Below, one piece after another: positions 63,447 through 64,000 of a stretch of 64,000 bases of DNA. Position 1 is the first letter of the stretch; every line of letters starts with the position of its first letter. The stretch comes from Bacteriovoracaceae bacterium UBA6153 (GTDB lineage: Bacteria > Bdellovibrionota > Bacteriovoracia > Bacteriovoracales > Bacteriovoracaceae), in the NCBI GenBank assembly GCA_002428265.1, contig DIUR01000003.1, forward strand, positions 1-64,000, given 5' to 3'. Below the pieces are notes generated by a model that saw nothing but the letters and a program-made list of their open reading frames with translations, made no database searches and was not told where the DNA came from. The translations under genes and the position numbers were made by a program.

Positions 63447-63580
63447 GACTGATAGAATAACACTCCTTTTTTAATTTTGAAAAATTAATAAATACCAGAG
63501 CAGGACGCACGGTTTTAAAAATATTCTTTCAAGAGCATTCTTAAGTTAGAATATGAGTATTCAAATAGGGAGACTATGAA

Positions 63581-63892
63581 ATGAATCAAGAAGGAATTTG
63601 GTTATCAATACTCGACTACGCTAATGTTAAGAAGACATCCATCTCTACCATTCGTCGCTCAATTAAATCCGGCCATGTTAAGTACAAAGAAGAAAATGGA
63701 AAGTACTTCATCTGGACTAAAGAAATTGTAGTAGAAAAAGTTGAACTCTCTCAAAAGCTAGAGTTAGAGTTTTTGAAAAGAAGAAATCGTGAACTTGAAG
63801 AAGAAGTGAACGATTTAAAAATGCTTCTTAATGTTTATGAATCAGGCATCCAAAAAAATAGCCTTCCGCCACTTCCAGAGATTGAACAATGA
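63581..63892 (+). CDS. Small helix-turn-helix/coiled-coil protein
   Basis: A 103-residue protein. Residues 8-50 (LDYANVKKTSISTIRRSIKSG then HVKYKEENGKYFI) have the pattern of a MerR/excisionase-like winged helix DNA-binding domain. Residues 55-95 are a heptad-rich helix (LELEFLKRRNRELEEEVNDL), probably a dimerising coiled coil. An AGGGAG ribosome-binding site lies nine bases before the ATG. The next gene overlaps by four bases (ATGA), so the two are coupled. Function is unknown; a small transcription factor is plausible. Confidence 0.65.
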   Translation: MNQEGIWLSILDYANVKKTSISTIRRSIKSGHVKYKEENGKYFIWTKEIVVEKVELSQKLELEFLKRRNRELEEEVNDLKMLLNVYESGIQKNSLPPLPEIEQ

Positions 63893-64000
63893 AAAAACTG
63901 TTACTAAGTCTATTATTACTATTATCAACTCAAGTCATGGCATCGGAATCAATGAGACATTGTATGCTTCTTCCGGTGACAGACGGAGCAGATAATCAAA
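63889..64000 (+). CDS. Secreted protein, N-terminal fragment (runs off the window)
   Basis: ATG at 63889 opens a frame that is still open at the window end. It starts with a strong signal peptide (MKKLLLSLLLLLSTQVMA) followed by SESMRHCMLLPVTDGADNQ. It overlaps the preceding gene by ATGA, so the two are translationally coupled. Nothing more can be said without the rest of the gene. Confidence 0.7.
   Translation, partial: MKKLLLSLLLLLSTQVMASESMRHCMLLPVTDGADNQ

Noticed and set aside
63520..63560. GAATA / TATTC inverted repeat before the HTH gene as an operator
   Set aside because: Only five bases per arm in AT-rich DNA, easily due to chance.
1..64000. Insertion sequences, prophage or rRNA
   Set aside because: No transposase, integrase, terminal repeat pair, phage structural gene or rRNA-like sequence was recognised on either strand.

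Overview
The window is an AT-rich bacterial chromosome segment carrying the replication origin. Gene content and order (dnaA-dnaN-recF-gyrB-gyrA on one side, rpmH-rnpA-yidD-yidC-mnmE-mnmG-rsmG-parA-parB on the other), bactofilin, a Cache-type chemoreceptor, a patatin-like lipase, many secreted or TPR proteins and the protein sequence style point to the Bdellovibrionota, most likely the Bacteriovorax/Halobacteriovorax side. That placement is an inference from gene style, not a search result.

Layout. 1-3.1 kb (minus strand): a small membrane protein, tRNA-Arg(ACG), a methyl-accepting chemotaxis protein, and tandem tRNA-Ser(GCT) and tRNA-Ser(TGA), with good sigma70-like promoters before tRNA-Arg and the Ser pair. 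3.1-21.2 kb (minus): an apparent 15-gene transcription unit. It holds two complete, head-to-tail sets of the complex I membrane-arm genes (nuoA-H-J-K-L-M-N twice) with no peripheral-arm gene (B, C, D, E, F, G, I) in either, and ends with a GYF-TM-TPR protein. 'Set A' is promoter-proximal (13479-21226) and 'set B' is promoter-distal (6362-13458). 21.3-32.2 kb (plus): mfd, two parvulin/SurA-type periplasmic foldases, a divergent pdxA, uvrA, a SpoU methyltransferase, osmC and a secreted Cys-rich repeat protein. 32.2-32.9 kb: a small accessory patch with a strong promoter, a 21-codon ORF, an 82-codon ORF and terminators.

32.9-45.0 kb (minus): dnaA, oriC (42736-43414, about ten DnaA boxes), dnaN, recF, gyrB, gyrA, a TPR lipoprotein, then the F0 genes atpZ-atpI-atpB-atpE. 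45.2-60.0 kb (plus): rpmH, rnpA, yidD, yidC, mnmE, mnmG, rsmG, parA, parB, bactofilin, then atpF', atpF, atpH, atpA, atpG, atpD, atpC. The ATP synthase genes are therefore split into two blocks that bracket the origin at roughly 9-11 kb on each side. Two parS-like sites sit before mnmG and at the end of rsmG. 60.1-64.0 kb: a large envelope protein of unknown function, a patatin-like lipase, a small helix-turn-helix/coiled-coil protein and the start of a secreted protein cut by the window edge.

The most unusual signals are: (1) the tandem duplication of a peripheral-arm-free complex I membrane module; (2) ten in-frame copies of a palindromic element inside the G domain of mnmE, with the same core also forming the terminator after parB; (3) a nested terminator-like hairpin that encloses the start codon of surA; and (4) a promoter, mini-ORF, inverted repeat and small basic ORF cassette near 32.3-32.8 kb. 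No CRISPR array, rRNA, insertion sequence or prophage was seen.
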